The translations under genes were made by a program, and so were the position numbers. The notes beneath the pieces are model-generated. The model was given only the letters and a program-made list of their open reading frames with translations. It was not told the origin of the DNA and made no database searches. From Cloeon dipterum (taxonomy: Eukaryota; Arthropoda; Insecta; Ephemeroptera; Baetidae): DNA of 64,000 nt. Positions 48,595 to 58,378 of this stretch are shown here, piece by piece; within the stretch, counting starts at the first letter, position 1; the number at the start of each line of letters is the position of its first letter. The DNA lies in the NCBI RefSeq assembly GCF_949628265.1, contig NC_088790.1, forward strand, positions 8,064,545 to 8,128,544, given 5' to 3'.

Positions 48595-51573
48595 ATGGAC
48601 TGCACCAACGTTTACAGGCGCAGTTTCCTGGTTTTTCACCGGCTGCTCAACACCTACTTGTCCGGTAAAAAGTGGATGGTATTCTTCTTCGTGGCCATAG
48701 TGAAGTACAGGCCCGATCTGTTCGCCATTCACGACCGGCCACGAGACACAACCATCTTTAAGAGTAATTACGACTTTGTCATCGTCGGCGGCGGCTCCGC
48801 GGGCTGCGTATTGGCAAACAGGCTGTCTGAGAACCCTGAGTGGCAGGTACTGCTGCTGGAGGCCGGAGGACCCGAGCCGACCCTCTCGGAAATCCCTGCC
48901 CTCGCGACCGCTCTGCAATATACCTGGTACGACTGGAAGTACCATCCTGAGCACACTGGCGACGCGTGCTTGGCTTACAAGGGTGAGAGGTAAAAGCAGA
49001 ATTAATCTAATAATTTAATTAGAAGCATTTTTAAATTTGCTAGTTATTAAAAAAGAGTTTGGGTTAAATTCGAACGGTGATTAAATTAAATTGAAAAATG
49101 TATCTAATTGAAATCATTTTTAAAATAGCTTTTTTTAAATATAATTAAAAAATAATTAACATAATTTGACAACACTTTAATTTGTTTTCAGATGTCGGTG
49201 GCCTCGTGGAAAGGGTCTGGGCGGCAGTTCCGTCCTGAACGCCATGCTCTACATAAGAGGCAACCGGCGCGACTACGACCTTTGGGCAGCCCAGGGCAAC
49301 CCTGGCTGGAGCTACGACGAGGTGCTACCCTACTTCCTCAAGTCGGAGGACATGCGGATCCACCGGTACAAAGACTCGCCTTTCCACAGGTCGGGAGGAG
49401 AGCTGACCATCGAACACTTTCGCTACCAGACGCCAATCGTGCCTGATTTGCTCGAAGCTGCCGTTGAGATGGGCTTCCCAATCAGGGACTGCAACGGTGC
49501 CAGGCAAACCGGCTTCACTAAGTCACACTGCACCCTGAGAAATGGTGTCAGGTGCAGTGCGGCCAAGGCATTTTTGAGGTTTCAAAACACTTCATTTAAA
49601 TCTATTTGTATAATTTAAAGTGATAAATTTTAGCTAGGCAGTGCTTTATATATTATTATTATTGTAAATTTGATGCACTTGTAAAAGTCTGAATTAACAT
49701 TTTCACTCCTCTATATTGCACCCTTTTGTTCTATATTACATTTTTTGTTAAGAAATTAAACACATTTCTTACATATAAAATTCCTATAAAATTTAAAATT
49801 GCCAAAATACCTTTATCTTTACAAAGGTATCAAATAAATTTTCCTCATTTTACAGACCAGCGCGGAACCGACCGAATTTTCACGTGAGCATGTTCTCGCA
49901 CGTGGAGAAAATAATCATGGAAAAACGTAGTGAGGGCACGGTGGCACGGGGTGTGGTTTTCAACAAAAGAGGCGTGCGGCACACGGTGTACGCTAACAAA
50001 GAGGTGATCATCTCAGCCGGCTCCATCAACACGCCTCAAATTCTGATGCTCTCGGGCATTGGCCCACGCGGGCACCTTCACTCGCTCGGGATAAAAGAGT
50101 TCAATGACCTGCCGGGGGTTGGGCAGAACCTGCAAGACCACGTGTCGACCGGCGGCAATCTCTTTCTGGTCGACAACCCCGTGACCTTTGTGATGCCCCG
50201 GCTCATCACTTACAAGGCGGTGGAGAGGTTTATTAAGCGGAACAGTGGCCCGTTGTGCACGTTTGCAGGTTCATAATTTATTTTTTTTGTTATGCAGATC
50301 TAGTTTAATGAACCAAATATAACGTATGATTTTATTCTTATACAGATGTATTTTCTGCGGTTAAATTTTAGATGACCTATTAAAATTTCAGGCTCTATAA
50401 AGTTTTTTCTAAGTCCTGCACTAATATAATTTGTGAAGCTGTAGTTTTGGTTCGGTAAAGCAAAAAGGTTTCTGCACATTCCAAATTTAAAAAATTTGTT
50501 TAATTATTGTATTTTAATTATTTTTTATTTTAAACCGTAGGCGCTGAAGTGATGGCATTCATAGACCTGAGGAAATCCGAACGGGCTATGAATGGAACCG
50601 AAATCGACGACGACTGGCCCAACATTCAGCTACTGATTGGCGGCTTCGGCGACAACGTTGACGGCGGCACATTGGGCATGAGGGCCAACGGCCTCTCATT
50701 CGATTACTACTCGGAAGTGTACGAGAAGGTGCTGTACAACGACGCCTTTGGCATCCACACCGTGCTCCTGAGGCCTTACAGCAAGGGCAACATCACGCTA
50801 AGGAGCGCCGACCCCTACGAACACCCTGTTATCCAGCACGGATACTTTACGGACCGAAGAGACGTGGAAACGCTCATTGCAGCCGCCAGGTATAATTAGA
50901 GACGTTGAGTAATATGAAAATAATTCATGGGCTCTTATAAAAGCTATAATTTTTGGGCCGTCAGCATTTCACTTTTAATGAAAAAAGAGTATCAAACGCC
51001 AGAGGCGCACCGTGATACGATTCAAACTATTACTCAATGGTGCTGCACCTATAAGACCGAGTGTTTAATTTTACTTAATATAATCTAAATTAAATTTTTG
51101 TAAAAAATTTTATTTTAGAACCATATGATACTGCACATTGGTAAATCTTTAAAAACCCTCAGGCACAATTTGTTTTAATCACTTCTAATTATTCTTCTTT
51201 TCTATCTTAATTCCTCAGGTTTGTGATGAAATACGCGACGCAGACGGCGGCGCTACGTCGGCACGGCGCGCGCTACAATCCGCACGTGTACCCGCGGTGC
51301 GGCGTTTTGGGTGTCAACTCGGACGCGTTTTGGGAGTGCGTGATCCGGCACTACAGCCAGACTATCTACCACCCGACATGCACCGCCAAGATGGGCCCGC
51401 TGACCGACCCGATGGCCGTGGTTGACCACGAGCTGCGTGTCCACGGTGTCGAGAAACTTAGGGTGATCGACGCCTCCATCATGCCCAACATCGTGTCGGG
51501 AAACACGAACGCACCTGTCATCATGATCGCAGAAAAGGGTGCCGATATGATCAAAGACTTTTGGAGTAAGTAA
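48595..51573 (+). CDS. GMC oxidoreductase 2 (glucose dehydrogenase-like, FAD)
   Basis: Five coding exons (48595-48989, 49192-49578, 49856-50268, 50541-50889, 51219-51573) give 632 residues. The N terminus has a possible membrane anchor ([14 protein letters not shown]) and lacks the cysteine pattern of the later members. Seen: the FAD motif [43 protein letters not shown] (signature 1), and [20 protein letters not shown] (signature 2). The catalytic His566 is in [10 protein letters not shown], and the ending is [18 protein letters not shown]. Intron positions differ from GMC1: here the first intron falls before CRWPRG, while in GMC1 it falls inside the FAD motif region (VVANR). The two genes are therefore not a recent duplicate pair. 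Substrate is unknown. Confidence 0.93.
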
Positions 51574-53270
51574 CTGGCAAGAACGCGAGTGGATGGAGAA
51601 TGTTAGAATGGTTTAGTAAGCAATGGTTTTAAGCATTAATAATAAGCAAAAATATGATTCAATTACAATTAGATAATAGTGATGCAATAATCTGACCACG
51701 ATTATTAAGAAGATCCTTTATGAATTACGCTTTTTATTGTTTGTGGTATAGTTATTAATGTTTAGACAATATTCAATCTGAAATAATTCTAATTTTAGTG
51801 CACAATTTTTAAAAATTTGTGAATGTATAATATTATGTAGTCAAGAAAAATCATGAACGGTTGGAAAATTATCTAATAACCAATGCTCATTAGCTACAAA
51901 TAATTATTTTGTAGCAAATATCTATTTGTAATTATCATGTAAGACAAAAATATTGAAATAAATTAAAAAGATTAAAAAAACGGTTATTTCTTTTTTTGTC
52001 AATATACATGTACTTGCAACATAAAATAAACATATAAACTCTCCTCCTGCAGCACAAAAATATGGATGGTGCCAGTTTCTCTTGCCATTTGCAAAAAGCA
52101 GGGATGCGTTTTAACTCGAAAACAGCAACCCCTCATCACTTGAATTGCTCATTCGAGCCAGCGGATGCGGGGTGGCGTTGAAAAAGAGAGTGCGGCGATC
52201 CATCCCGCAAATCGTGGACGGAATTGTTTTCAATGAGCACCCCTTATGCACTACCTGTCAGTGGTGTGAAAAGAGGGAAAATCAAAGAGCGCGTTTCCAC
52301 AGTTCCAAACCACCGAGATGGAAAATTTTCTTCTCTGAATTTATTTTCCTAAGGTCTCAGGTGTCTTTTCAGCTAAGTGATTCAGCGAAAATGTGGTTGG
52401 ACGTTGAGGTTGGAAAAATACTTCTGCGGTTCAGATAAGGCCACACCATATTTTTTTTCGAGCAATGCTTTTGGCCTTGGCTGGTGTATACAATTGTGAC
52501 TGAAGCGCGTTGAGGATTGCAGGTGCAAGCGAGTTTTTGCGACATTAATAACTGCCGCCAAATGTAAAATCGGTAAAATCAAAATATAACAAGGTTTTCG
52601 TCAAGGAACCAACCATTTGTAATATCCATTAATTTCTTAACGAAAATGCTTAAGAAATAACTATTGACTTTTTTACCATATGGAGATAAAACCAAACAAC
52701 TGATTTTCTTATCTTGATAGATAATAAGATCGATCAAAACTACCTCTAATAATAGAATTTACTTAGGTTTCTCTTAAAATTAAAATAAGTAAAAGCTAGA
52801 AAAATAATAAGGAAAAACAAAGCTCATCTACAGACTGGAGTGCATGAAAGAAGTTGACCTTCACGTATCTGTGGAATTCAAGTGGTATCATACAAAATAA
52901 TCGTACGGGGGAAGGAGTGGGTATGAATTTCGCAGCAGGCATCAACGGACTCAGTCTGCAAACAAGATTGCTCGGCACAGAAGATTGATAAGAGGACACG
53001 TCTGCGTTCACTAGCCAGCAAGTACTTAAATATTCTTCTAAAATTACACATTTATAATGAAACAGCATTGTTTTCATTTTAAATAAAACAGTTGCAAGAC
53101 ATAAATCACATTAATGCTCATGATTTTATCCAATGAGATCAGAGAAAAACAAGCTACTTGCATTAATAACTAATAGAGCTTACAAAAATTTTTGGAGGTG
53201 TTATAAACCTTGTTTGATACATAAAATATAAGTGATTATTTTTTGTTGGGATTTTTAGCTGCCTGAAACA
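51574..53270. other. Spacer between GMC2 and GMC3, with 5' UTR intron of GMC3
   Basis: This is 1.7 kb without a recognisable gene. A splice acceptor ends at 53258, twelve bases before the GMC3 ATG. A plausible donor (AGCAA|GTACTT) is at 53024, which would give a 235-nt 5' UTR intron. The GC-richer stretch 52050-52530 has only short frames. Confidence 0.5.
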
Positions 53271-55124
53271 ATGGAGGCGGCTTCCAACTGCATTCAGCAT
53301 CCGTGCCCGTACCCAAATGCCGGCGGGGCTGCAACTGTACTTTTCGCCGGCTTGGTGAACGCTGTGCTGAACGCCCAGTGCAATTTAGGCAACCCTGCTC
53401 AATACCCAAAGGATGTCGGAGGTGCATTATTGCTTCCAGAGTACGATTTCATTGTAATCGGCGCCGGCAGTGCCGGGTCTGTGGTGGCCAGTAGGCTGAC
53501 CGAGGAGGAAAAATGGAACGTTCTTCTGCTAGAGGCTGGTGACGACCCCGGAATGACCACAGACATACCGGCCCTGGCTGCTGGACTGCAGCACGGTAGA
53601 GAAGATTGGGAGCTGTGGGCCGAGGCCGACGGTAAGACCTGTCTGGGCATGCAAGGTGGCAAGTGTTATATTCCACGCGGTAAAGCTCTGGGTGGCTCTT
53701 CATCTATAAACGCATTGCTTTACGTCAGAGGAAACAAGCACGACTACGACGACTGGGAGAGGACAGGAAATACGGGATGGGGCTATGAGGAGGTGCTCAA
53801 GTACTTTAAAAAATCAGAGGACGGCGAGGTCGAGGACGAATTCCACGCCAAAGGCGGACTGCTCAGCGCCAAAAAGTATCCGACTGAGCAGATGAAAATC
53901 ATTCCACACTTCTTCCAGGCAGCCAAGGAAATGGGCTACGAAAAGGTTGACCTGAACAGCGCCACCCCCGTGGGCTATGACAGGTTGCCGTCGACTCAAA
54001 GGAACAGTGAAAGGTTAAACACAGCGAAAGCCTTTCTAACACCCGCCAAGGACAGAGACAACTTGCACGTGTCTAAAAAATCGCATGTCGGAAAACTGCG
54101 AATTGAAAACGGCAGGGTGATTGGTGTGGAATTTGAAAAAGACGGTAATTCTCATTTTGTGAAAGCTACAAAAGAGGTGATCTTGTCCGCCGGCTCGACT
54201 AACTCGCCGCAGATTCTGATGCTCTCTGGAATCGGACCCAAGGAGCACCTTGAAGAGCTCGGAATCCAGGTTCACGCAGATCTGCCAGTCGGGAAAAATC
54301 TACAAGACCACTTCATGTACTCGGGAGTCCATCTGACACTTAAAAACTTGAACGCTAAAATCCCGGATCCACAAGCAAAAATGCGGGATGACCTGTATCA
54401 GTACCTTTTTTATCGCAGAGGAGATTTGGCCTCGTTCGGCACAGGAGATTTCACGGGCTTCATCAACACGCCTCTGAACAAGGACAAAAGCAGACCGGAC
54501 ATCGAGATCCACCACAATTTGGTGCCCGAAGACGACCAGTCTAGTATGCCGATGTGGCTGCACTCGCAGGGGTACAACAAAGAAACTTATTTGCATTTTA
54601 AGCAAGTTAACAAAAAAGGCGCCACTCTGATGCTTATTATCACGTTGCTTCGTCCAAAAAGCGTTGGCGAGATTAAACTAAAATCTGCCAACATATCTGA
54701 CCGCCCGGTCATCCACGCCAACCTCCTAAACCACGAAGATGACCTCAAGACCATGATTGAAGCCATCAAGTACGCGAAAAAGTTCGCTGAGACGCCGACC
54801 ATGAAGGCGCTCGGTACAGAATTCGAGGACGACTACAAGCCGTGTAGCAACAAGCACGAAATCGGCAGTGACGAGTATTACGAGTGTTGTTTGCGCCACA
54901 TTGGAGCCACCCTATATCACCCCGTGGGCACATGCAAAATGGGGCCCGACTCCAGCGACTCGGTCGTTGACCCTGAGCTGAAGGTTCACGGAGTCAAAGG
55001 ACTGCGAGTGGTTGACGCGTCCATCATGCCGAAAATAGTGTCGGCGAACACTAACGCGGCTGCGATTATGATTGGCGAGAGGGGGGCTGATTTTGTTAAA
55101 AAAGACTGGGCACCCTCAGAGTAA
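53271..55124 (+). CDS. GMC oxidoreductase 3 (glucose dehydrogenase-like), single coding exon
   Basis: An uninterrupted frame gives 617 residues, a full-length GMC flavoenzyme. The N-terminal region (NCIQHPCPYPNAGGAA, then [16 protein letters not shown]) has the paired cysteines and hydrophobic stretch of the Drosophila Gld-type N terminus, suggesting secretion or membrane targeting. The FAD-binding GAGSAG is at 64-69. Signature 1 is [19 protein letters not shown] and signature 2 is [18 protein letters not shown]. The catalytic His550 lies in [10 protein letters not shown] and Asn595 in [15 protein letters not shown]. The last motif differs from the family's usual SGNTNAP (Gly to Ala and Pro to Ala). 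AATAAA overlaps the stop codon (55123-55128). An acceptor twelve bases before the ATG supports the start. It is a close paralogue of GMC4. Confidence 0.95.
   Translation: MEAASNCIQHPCPYPNAGGAATVLFAGLVNAVLNAQCNLGNPAQYPKDVGGALLLPEYDFIVIGAGSAGSVVASRLTEEEKWNVLLLEAGDDPGMTTDIPALAAGLQHGREDWELWAEADGKTCLGMQGGKCYIPRGKALGGSSSINALLYVRGNKHDYDDWERTGNTGWGYEEVLKYFKKSEDGEVEDEFHAKGGLLSAKKYPTEQMKIIPHFFQAAKEMGYEKVDLNSATPVGYDRLPSTQRNSERLNTAKAFLTPAKDRDNLHVSKKSHVGKLRIENGRVIGVEFEKDGNSHFVKATKEVILSAGSTNSPQILMLSGIGPKEHLEELGIQVHADLPVGKNLQDHFMYSGVHLTLKNLNAKIPDPQAKMRDDLYQYLFYRRGDLASFGTGDFTGFINTPLNKDKSRPDIEIHHNLVPEDDQSSMPMWLHSQGYNKETYLHFKQVNKKGATLMLIITLLRPKSVGEIKLKSANISDRPVIHANLLNHEDDLKTMIEAIKYAKKFAETPTMKALGTEFEDDYKPCSNKHEIGSDEYYECCLRHIGATLYHPVGTCKMGPDSSDSVVDPELKVHGVKGLRVVDASIMPKIVSANTNAAAIMIGERGADFVKKDWAPSE
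54851..54916 (+). repeat. 66-bp block identical between GMC3 and GMC4 (copy A)
   Basis: This segment, encoding the residues just before and up to the catalytic histidine, is identical base for base to 57190-57255 in GMC4, including all third codon positions. The flanking coding sequence differs at many synonymous sites. Confidence 0.85.
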
Positions 55125-55612
55125 TAAAATAATAAATAAAGAAAAAATAACAAATAAAATCTAAAATATGTTTTTCTTTAATTATCATACCATATGATTG
55201 TTTCATGCATAAGACGATCATAATTGTACTCATCATTTACAACTAATTTTAAACGGTAAAATAACTTGTAAAAACGTAGTGTGAATATTACAAGCTGTCA
55301 TTCTTTTTATTTTTTTAAAATATGGTAATGAACTTGACCAAGCTCACCTTCGTGATTGTCACGAAATATAATTATGCAAGTGACGTCTATGAGAATGAAT
55401 AGTGTATATGAGTGGGAGTAAATAATGCATTTTTAAGGCGGAACGATTTCGCTTCTTGAGCTAGCATCACAACTCTTTTCAACAGCTTCACGAGAGGTTA
55501 GGGCTGCTTTCGTTGGTCTGCAGGTAAAAACCATGATCTTCTTTTAAATAAATTATTGTGTATAACAAATTGTGTATTCTAATTGTGACTAATTTTCCAG
55601 CTCTTAAAAGCA
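55125..55612. other. Spacer between GMC3 and GMC4, with 5' UTR intron of GMC4
   Basis: The 488 bp contain the GMC3 3' end, the presumed GMC4 promoter and a non-coding first exon ending near 55523 (CTGCAG|GTAAAA). A 77-nt intron (55524-55600) follows. The acceptor lies exactly twelve bases before the ATG, the same offset as in GMC3. Confidence 0.5.
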
Positions 55613-57505
55613 ATGGATGCTCCAACTAACTGCATCCAGCACCAATGCTCAAACCTGTACGCAGGTGGGGCTGCAACAATACTTTTCACCGGTTTCGTGA
55701 ACGCAGTACTGAACGCCCAGTGCAATTTGGGCAACCCAGCGCAGTATCCGAAGGACGTCAGTGACGCACAACTGTTATCAGAGTACGACTTCATTGTGAT
55801 TGGCGCCGGCAGTGCCGGGTCGGTGGTGGCCAGCAGACTTTCCGAAGTGGAAAAATGGAACGTGCTGCTGCTGGAAGCGGGAGACGACCCTGGGGTTCTC
55901 ACGGAAATACCAGCACTGACGTTCAGCCTGCAGCACGGCCAAGAAGATTGGGAACTGTGGGCTGAGGCCGACGGAAAATCGTGTCTGGGCATGCAGAATG
56001 GTCAGTGTTACATACCACGCGGAAAAGCTCTTGGTGGATCGTCATCGATCAACGCGCTGTTTTATGTTAGGGGCAACAAGCATGACTTTGACGACTGGGA
56101 AAAAATGGGAAACAAAGATTGGGGCTACGAGCAAGTGCTGAAATATTTTAAAAAGTCCGAGGATGGCGAGGTGGAGGACGAATTTCACGCCACTGGAGGT
56201 TTACTCAGCGTGAAACAGTATCCAGGAGAGCAGTTGGAGATAATACCTCACTTTTTCCAGGCAGCAAAGGAAATGGGCTACGAGCAGGTTGACCTGAACA
56301 GCGCCACTCCCGTGGGCTACGACAGGGTGCCATCGACACATATAAATGGCGAAAGGCTTAACACAGCGAAAGCCTTTCTCGCTCCCGCCAAGGACAGAGA
56401 AAACTTGCACGTATCCAAGAAATCACATGTTACTAAACTGCGTATCAAAAACGGCAGAGTGGTCGGCGTAGAGTTTGAAAAGGCAGGCAGCTCTTACTTT
56501 GTAGCCGCCAGTAAAGAAGTTGTTTTGTCCGCCGGTACGATCCACTCTCCGCAGATATTGATGCTTTCAGGAATCGGACCAAACAAGCATCTAAAAAATT
56601 TTGGAATTGCTGTTCACGCCGACCTGCCAGTTGGGAAAAATCTGCAAGATCACTTCATGTATCAAGGCACCCATTTAATACTGAAGAACATTAATGCTAA
56701 AATAGACTTTCAAGCCAAGCTGCGGGATGACCTGTACCAATTCCTCTTCTATCGCAGAGGCGACTTGGCATCGCTAGGAACAAGTGATTTTACGGGATTT
56801 ATTAACACGCCTTTGAATGAAAACAAAAAGAGGCCGGACATCGAGATTCACCATGTGCTGGTGCCCCAAGACTACCACGTCATGACGCCCATGTGGCTGG
56901 ACTCACAGTGGTACAATAACGAGACTTACGAGCATTTCAAACATCTTAATAAAAAAGGCCCAACTCTGATGCTCCTGGCAACGCTGCTTCGCCCAAAAAG
57001 CGTTGGCGAAATCAAACTAAGGTCTACAAATGCGTTTGATCCCCCCATTATCAACGCAAACTTCTTGGACCACGAAGACGACGTCAAAACGATGATAGAA
57101 GCCATTAAATACATGAAGAAATTCGCCGAGACGCCGGCCATGCAGACACTTGGCACGGAATTCGAGGACGACTACAAGCCGTGCAGCCGCAAGCACGAAA
57201 TCGGCAGTGACGAGTATTACGAGTGTTGTTTGCGCCACATTGGAGCCACCCTATACCACCCTGTAGGGACGTGCAAAATGGGGCCTGACCCCAAAAATTC
57301 AGTCGTCGACCCTGAGCTGAAGGTGCGCGGAATTAAAGGGCTGCGAGTGGTCGACGCGTCCATTATGCCGAAAATCGTTTCGGCCAACACTAACGCGGCT
57401 GCGATTATGATTGGCGAGAGAGGAGCTGATTTTATTAAAAAAGACTGGCTTTGCCTCAAAATAGAAGAAAATATCACAGCTGGTATGCGAGTACATTTTT
57501 TGTAA
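55613..57505 (+). CDS. GMC oxidoreductase 4 (glucose dehydrogenase-like), single coding exon
   Basis: An uninterrupted frame gives 630 residues and is clearly the nearest relative of GMC3 over its whole length. GAGSAG is at 64-69, [10 protein letters not shown] follows, signature 1 is [19 protein letters not shown], and signature 2 is [18 protein letters not shown]. The catalytic His549 lies in [10 protein letters not shown], with the same altered [15 protein letters not shown] motif. The C terminus is about 14 residues longer than in GMC3: after IKKDW it continues LCLKIEEN and ends in RVHFL, so the ancestral stop has been lost or gained. Like its neighbours it should be an FAD-dependent alcohol or sugar dehydrogenase of unknown substrate. 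Start support: acceptor twelve bases upstream, and an N terminus aligned with GMC3. Confidence 0.95.
   Translation: MDAPTNCIQHQCSNLYAGGAATILFTGFVNAVLNAQCNLGNPAQYPKDVSDAQLLSEYDFIVIGAGSAGSVVASRLSEVEKWNVLLLEAGDDPGVLTEIPALTFSLQHGQEDWELWAEADGKSCLGMQNGQCYIPRGKALGGSSSINALFYVRGNKHDFDDWEKMGNKDWGYEQVLKYFKKSEDGEVEDEFHATGGLLSVKQYPGEQLEIIPHFFQAAKEMGYEQVDLNSATPVGYDRVPSTHINGERLNTAKAFLAPAKDRENLHVSKKSHVTKLRIKNGRVVGVEFEKAGSSYFVAASKEVVLSAGTIHSPQILMLSGIGPNKHLKNFGIAVHADLPVGKNLQDHFMYQGTHLILKNINAKIDFQAKLRDDLYQFLFYRRGDLASLGTSDFTGFINTPLNENKKRPDIEIHHVLVPQDYHVMTPMWLDSQWYNNETYEHFKHLNKKGPTLMLLATLLRPKSVGEIKLRSTNAFDPPIINANFLDHEDDVKTMIEAIKYMKKFAETPAMQTLGTEFEDDYKPCSRKHEIGSDEYYECCLRHIGATLYHPVGTCKMGPDPKNSVVDPELKVRGIKGLRVVDASIMPKIVSANTNAAAIMIGERGADFIKKDWLCLKIEENITAGMRVHFL
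57190..57255 (+). repeat. 66-bp block identical between GMC3 and GMC4 (copy B)
   Basis: Partner of the GMC3 block at 54851-54916. The identity begins and ends abruptly at synonymous or replacement differences. Confidence 0.85.
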
Positions 57506-58378
57506 TCTTCACTTATATCGCAGTTTTTTACGAGCTTTCAATTTTTAATCAAACATAAAGAGTGATTTTCCTAAAAAGTCTAACTATTTTATAATATTCG
57601 CTTACGTATTTGAAAATTTCGATAATTACTTGCTTAGAGTTTTAAGCCCTCGACAGTACAGCTCTAATTATTTTTTAACGTATTCCTTTTCTATTTCCAT
57701 GTATTGGCGTAATAAAAATCCTGCAAATTTTTAAAATATGTAGTTTGTCTAGTCGCTTGCAATATGAGAACAGAACTATGTATCAAAATATAAGTATTAA
57801 ATCGCAGAGAGAAAATCAATCCGACTTTTGATTTTCATTCATTAATAATTTTAATAATAATTTATTTTGATCTAAATGAATATAACCAGTGTGTCTGTTT
57901 GTTTAAAAATTCAACAAATTTTATCTCTGATATCGTCAATAACTTTCTTAAAATGCTACATCATGTTGATATAATTCTTAAGGTTACAGGTCATGAGATA
58001 TAAAACTTGTTGGTTCGAGGGGCTCTGCCATTTTATCGTTGAGGAGCGAGCGGAGAAAATCGGCACTCTGGTATATATTTCACTTATCTTAATCGCATCT
58101 TTAGCCGCAACAGTTGTTTTGAACATACATAATTTTGTATTCTAGATTTTCCCCGTCAAAATATTTGTTTAATTTAATGTAAACCAACTTTTTTCTGTTA
58201 TAGTAAGGGCAAAAGAGCCCTTTATTTTATTTGCTATTAATTAAAATCTTCGATTTTTATTGGATTTTTTTTTAAATAGTGAAATAATTCTTTCTTGGGG
58301 ATAGGTGTTCGTTACTGGAATTTTTCTATCAGAAGAAGCAACTCTGCAGAAATTGATTGGCCTTACTTTTGCAGCATA
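57506..58378. other. Spacer between GMC4 and GMC5, with candidate 5' UTR intron
   Basis: This is 873 bp of AT-rich sequence. A GC-richer segment ending at 58070 with a donor (CTCTG|GTATAT), and an acceptor (ttttgcag) ending at 58374, four bases before the GMC5 ATG, suggest a non-coding first exon and a 304-nt intron. Confidence 0.45.

Noticed and set aside
48452-48700. 82-codon frame upstream of and overlapping GMC2
   Set aside because: It is in a different frame from the GMC2 FAD motif and stops within its first exon; most likely 5' UTR.
58295-58378. Longer N terminus of GMC5
   Set aside because: The frame is open but has no ATG (it would start at TTG), and a splice acceptor ends four bases before the ATG at 58379.
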